Assembly (NCBI RefSeq): GCF_009739905.1
Contig: NZ_CP034279.1
Location: 6,076,001 to 6,140,000, forward strand
Direction of reading: 5' to 3'
From: Streptomyces ficellus
GTDB taxonomy: Bacteria > Actinomycetota > Actinomycetes > Streptomycetales > Streptomycetaceae
DNA: 64,000 nt
Each line of letters begins with the position of its first letter. The stretch's first letter is position 1. The translations under genes and the position numbers were made by a program. Below the pieces are notes generated by a model. The model had not been told where the DNA came from. It searched no databases and worked only from the letters and a program-made list of their open reading frames with translations. This document shows, in pieces, positions 61,321 through 64,000 of this stretch.

Positions 61321-61330
61321 TCCGTTTCGT

Positions 61331-61918
61331 ATGGACGCCGTACAGCAGTCCGATGCCGCGCGCCCCGTTCTCGAGGGCCCCGACATCGCGCGGGTACTGA
61401 CCCGCATCGCCCACGAGATCGTCGAGCGCGCCAAGGGCGCCGACGACGTCGTACTCCTCGGCATTCCGACGCGTGGCGTCTTCCTCGCCCGCCGCCTCGC
61501 CGACAAGCTCCAGCAGATCACCGGCCGCACCGTGCCGGTCGGCTCGCTCGACATCACCATGTACCGCGACGACCTGCGGATGCGGCCCGCCCGCGCGCTG
61601 GCCCGCACCGAGATCCCCGGTGACGGCATCGACGGCCGCCTCGTCGTCCTCGTCGACGACGTCCTCTTCTCCGGCCGCACCATCCGCGCCGCCCTGGACG
61701 CCCTCGGCGACATCGGCCGCCCGCGCGCCGTCCAGCTCGCGGTCCTCGTCGACCGCGGCCACCGTGAACTCCCGATCCGCGCCGACTACGTCGGCAAGAA
61801 CCTCCCCACGTCGCTGCGGGAGACGGTCAAGGTCCAGCTCTCCGAGGAGGACGGCCGCGACACCGTGCTGCTCGGGATCCGGGAGACCGCCCCCGACGCC
61901 CCGGCCGGCGAGCGGTAG
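61331..61918 (+). CDS. pyrR: Pyrimidine regulator PyrR / uracil phosphoribosyltransferase
   Basis: PyrR binds leader RNA when UMP/UTP is high and represses pyrimidine genes; it also has weak UPRTase activity. The 195-aa protein has the PRPP motif VVLVDDVLFSGRTIRAAL (about 108-125) and RAVQLAVLVDRGHRELPI. The leader hairpin 61285-61320 is its own target. ATG 61331. pyrB follows after 123 bp, so the operon is pyrR-pyrB-pyrC with further genes beyond the edge. Confidence 0.95.
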   Translation: MDAVQQSDAARPVLEGPDIARVLTRIAHEIVERAKGADDVVLLGIPTRGVFLARRLADKLQQITGRTVPVGSLDITMYRDDLRMRPARALARTEIPGDGIDGRLVVLVDDVLFSGRTIRAALDALGDIGRPRAVQLAVLVDRGHRELPIRADYVGKNLPTSLRETVKVQLSEEDGRDTVLLGIRETAPDAPAGER

Positions 61919-62041
61919 CACCCGCCGTACGACCTCCTCGTACGGTGCGCCGCAGCCGCGCGCCCGCACGTCCGTCGGCCTGCCCGAGAAGCAGGTCACC
62001 TCCCGGTCCTCCACCTCCACCACGACGGAGAGAACCCCCCG

Positions 62042-63028
62042 ATGATGCGCCACCTCATCTCGGCCGCCGACCTCACCCGCGACGACGCCGTCCTCATCCT
62101 CGACACCGCCGAGGAGATGGCCCGGGTCGCCGACCGGCCGATCAAGAAACTGCCCACCCTCCGCGGCCGTACCGTCGTCAACCTCTTCTTCGAGGACTCG
62201 ACGCGCACCCGGATCTCCTTCGAGGCCGCCGAGAAGCGCCTGTCCGCCGACGTCATCAACTTCAGCGCCAAGGGCTCCTCGGTCTCCAAGGGCGAGTCCC
62301 TCAAGGACACCGCGCAGACCCTGGAGGCGATGGGTGTCGACGCCGTCGTCATCCGGCACGGAGCCTCGGGGGCCCCGTACCGCCTGGCCACCTCCGGATG
62401 GATCGACGCCACCGTCATCAACGCCGGTGACGGCACCCACCAGCACCCCACGCAGGCCCTGCTGGACGCTTTCACCATGCGCCGCCGGCTGATCGGCCCG
62501 GACGCCGGGCTCGGCCAGGACCTGGCCGGCCGGCGCATCACGATCGTCGGCGACGTCCTGCACAGCCGGGTGGCCCGCTCCAACGTCGACCTGCTGCACA
62601 CCCTCGGCGCCGAGGTCACCCTCGTCGCCCCGCCCACCCTCGTCCCGGTCGGCGTCGAGACCTGGCCGTGCGAGGTGTCGTACGACCTCGACAGCACCCT
62701 GCCGAAGTCCGACGCCGTGATGATGCTGCGCGTCCAGCGCGAGCGGATGAACGCCGCGTTCTTCCCGACCGAGCGCGAGTACTCGCGCCGCTACGGCCTC
62801 GACGGCCAGCGCATGGCGAAGATGCCCGAACACGCCGTGGTGATGCACCCCGGCCCGATGGTCCGCGGTATGGAGATCACCGCCGAGGTCGCCGACTCCG
62901 GCCGTTGCACGGTCGTGGAGCAGGTCGCCAACGGCGTCTCCATCCGCATGGCCGTCCTGTACCTCCTGCTCGGCGGCAACGAATCGGCCGTCGCCCACAC
63001 CCGTACCGAGGAGAAGCAAGACCGATGA
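62042..63028 (+). CDS. pyrB: Aspartate carbamoyltransferase catalytic subunit
   Basis: PyrB condenses carbamoyl phosphate and aspartate (committed step of pyrimidine synthesis). The 328 aa carry the carbamoyl-phosphate loop EDSTRTRISFE (about 54-64), HQHPTQALLDAF, and the C-terminal HPGPMVRGMEI. ATG 62042 or ATG 62045 are possible starts, with GGAGAGAA upstream. Overlaps pyrC by ATGA. Confidence 0.94.
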   Translation: MMRHLISAADLTRDDAVLILDTAEEMARVADRPIKKLPTLRGRTVVNLFFEDSTRTRISFEAAEKRLSADVINFSAKGSSVSKGESLKDTAQTLEAMGVDAVVIRHGASGAPYRLATSGWIDATVINAGDGTHQHPTQALLDAFTMRRRLIGPDAGLGQDLAGRRITIVGDVLHSRVARSNVDLLHTLGAEVTLVAPPTLVPVGVETWPCEVSYDLDSTLPKSDAVMMLRVQRERMNAAFFPTEREYSRRYGLDGQRMAKMPEHAVVMHPGPMVRGMEITAEVADSGRCTVVEQVANGVSIRMAVLYLLLGGNESAVAHTRTEEKQDR

Positions 63029-64000
63029 GCAAGACCCTGATCCGTGGTGCGAAGGTACTCGGCGGCGAGGCCCAGGACGTCCTGATCGACGGCGAGACCA
63101 TCGCCGAGGTCGGCGCCGGTCTCGCGGCCGGCGACGCCACCGTCGTCGAGGCCGAGGGAAGGATTCTGCTGCCCGGCCTGGTCGACCTGCACACGCACCT
63201 GCGCGAGCCGGGCCGCGAGGACTCCGAGACCGTCCTCACCGGCACCCGCGCGGCCGCCACCGGCGGCTACACGTCCGTGTTCGCCATGGCCAACACCTTC
63301 CCCGTCGCCGACACCGCCGGTGTCGTCGAGCAGGTCTACCGGCTCGGCCGGGAGCACGGCTACTGCGACGTCCAGCCCATCGGCGCCGTCACCGTCGGCC
63401 TGGAGGGCAGGAAGCTCGCCGAACTCGGCGCCATGCACGAGTCCGCCGCCGGCGTCACCGTCTTCTCCGACGACGGCAAGTGCGTCGACGACGCCGTGAT
63501 CATGCGCCGCGCCCTGGAGTACGTGAAGGCCTTCGGCGGCGTCGTCGCCCAGCACGCCCAGGAGCCCCGCCTCACCGAGGGCGCCCAGATGAACGAGGGC
63601 GTCGTCTCCGCCGAGCTGGGCCTGGGCGGCTGGCCGGCCGTCGCCGAGGAGTCGATCATCGCCCGGGACGTGCTGCTCGCCGAGCACGTCGGCTCCCGCG
63701 TCCACATCTGCCACCTGTCGACCGCCGGGTCCGTCGAGATCGTCCGCTGGGCCAAGTCGCGCGGCATCGACGTCACCGCCGAGGTCACCCCGCACCACCT
63801 CCTCCTGACGGACGAGCTGGTCCGCTCGTACAACCCCGTCTACAAGGTCAACCCGCCGCTGCGCACCGAGCGCGACGTCATGGCGCTGCGCGAGGCCCTC
63901 GCCGACGGCACGATCGACATCGTCGCCACCGACCACGCCCCGCACCCGCACGAGGACAAGGACTGCGAGTGGGCCGCCGCCGCCATGGGCATGGTGGGCC
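63025..64000 (+). CDS. pyrC: Dihydroorotase, incomplete at the right edge
   Basis: The first 325 residues of the zinc amidohydrolase closing carbamoyl-aspartate to dihydroorotate are visible. They show the metal ligands HTHLREPG (about 58-61), the HICHLST histidine, the HPHEDK segment and TDHAPH aspartate. The remaining C-terminal part lies outside the window. Translationally coupled to pyrB. Confidence 0.92.
   Translation, partial: MSKTLIRGAKVLGGEAQDVLIDGETIAEVGAGLAAGDATVVEAEGRILLPGLVDLHTHLREPGREDSETVLTGTRAAATGGYTSVFAMANTFPVADTAGVVEQVYRLGREHGYCDVQPIGAVTVGLEGRKLAELGAMHESAAGVTVFSDDGKCVDDAVIMRRALEYVKAFGGVVAQHAQEPRLTEGAQMNEGVVSAELGLGGWPAVAEESIIARDVLLAEHVGSRVHICHLSTAGSVEIVRWAKSRGIDVTAEVTPHHLLLTDELVRSYNPVYKVNPPLRTERDVMALREALADGTIDIVATDHAPHPHEDKDCEWAAAAMGMVG

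Overview
This 64 kb window is a piece of the conserved chromosomal core of a Streptomyces. Base composition is very GC-rich, GTG and TTG starts are common, and the window carries the developmental genes ssgB (sporulation-specific cell division) and bldD (master repressor of development). It also shows the gene order typical of the genus: bldD-pyrR-pyrB-pyrC, efp-nusB, the aro block, alaS-ruvX-mltG, and ruvCAB-yajC-secDF-apt-relA. I see no insertion sequence, integrase, prophage, CRISPR array or plasmid function, so this is core rather than accessory DNA.

Layout. 1-600: the tail of an upstream gene, then five tRNA genes on the minus strand (three Val-GAC, Cys-GCA, Gly-GCC) behind one promoter. 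700-6,900: folate genes pabB and pabC, an acetyltransferase, a DsbA-like protein, small membrane proteins, a CGNR zinc-finger regulator, ssgB and a PGPGW membrane protein. 6,900-12,730: two identical Val-CAC tRNA genes with their own terminators, a very large membrane protein, a DnaQ-type exonuclease and a DUF4365 two-gene unit. 12,830-24,140: thrS, a HIT hydrolase, an atypical EF-G paralogue (EF-G2), and a phosphatidylinositol/PIM lipid operon (pgsA, a PatA-like acyltransferase, a PimA-like mannosyltransferase). 24,240-35,850: pyridoxal phosphate synthase pdxST, yebC, ruvCAB, yajC-secD-secF, apt and the bifunctional (p)ppGpp enzyme relA. 35,900-46,180 (mixed strands): DUF349, cyclophilin, metallo-hydrolase, hisS, VKOR, rarA, a DUF2470 gene with an iron box, rpsD, and an AfsR-like ATPase without a DNA-binding domain. 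46,400-56,450: DUF948, DUF6167, alaS, ruvX, mltG, aroE, then aroC-aroK-aroB-aroQ, mostly with overlapping start and stop codons. 56,570-64,000: a proline-rich ATPase, hemerythrin, an unusual M24 peptidase homologue, efp, nusB, bldD, pyrR, pyrB and the start of pyrC.

Working together. aroC/K/B/Q/E supply chorismate, which PabB and PabC turn into p-aminobenzoate for folate. pgsA, the acyltransferase and the GT-B mannosyltransferase build phosphatidylinositol mannosides. ThrRS, HisRS, AlaRS, five Val/Cys/Gly tRNA loci, S4, EF-P, EF-G2 and NusB form a large translation/transcription share. YajC, SecD and SecF act together in protein export.

Regulation readable from the sequence. There is a BldD box over the bldD promoter, a PyrR-binding RNA hairpin that holds the pyrR Shine-Dalgarno sequence, an iron box between the DUF2470 gene and rpsD, and a 22-bp perfect palindrome before aroC. 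At least seven genes have a TANNNT -10 element only 6-8 nt before the start codon, which predicts leaderless mRNAs. The most notable protein oddities are EF-G2 with altered GTPase motifs, the M24 homologue beside efp with a remodelled metal site, and the AfsR-like ATPase that lacks any HTH. I did not find a clearly new multi-gene system; the DUF4365 pair is the least explained unit.
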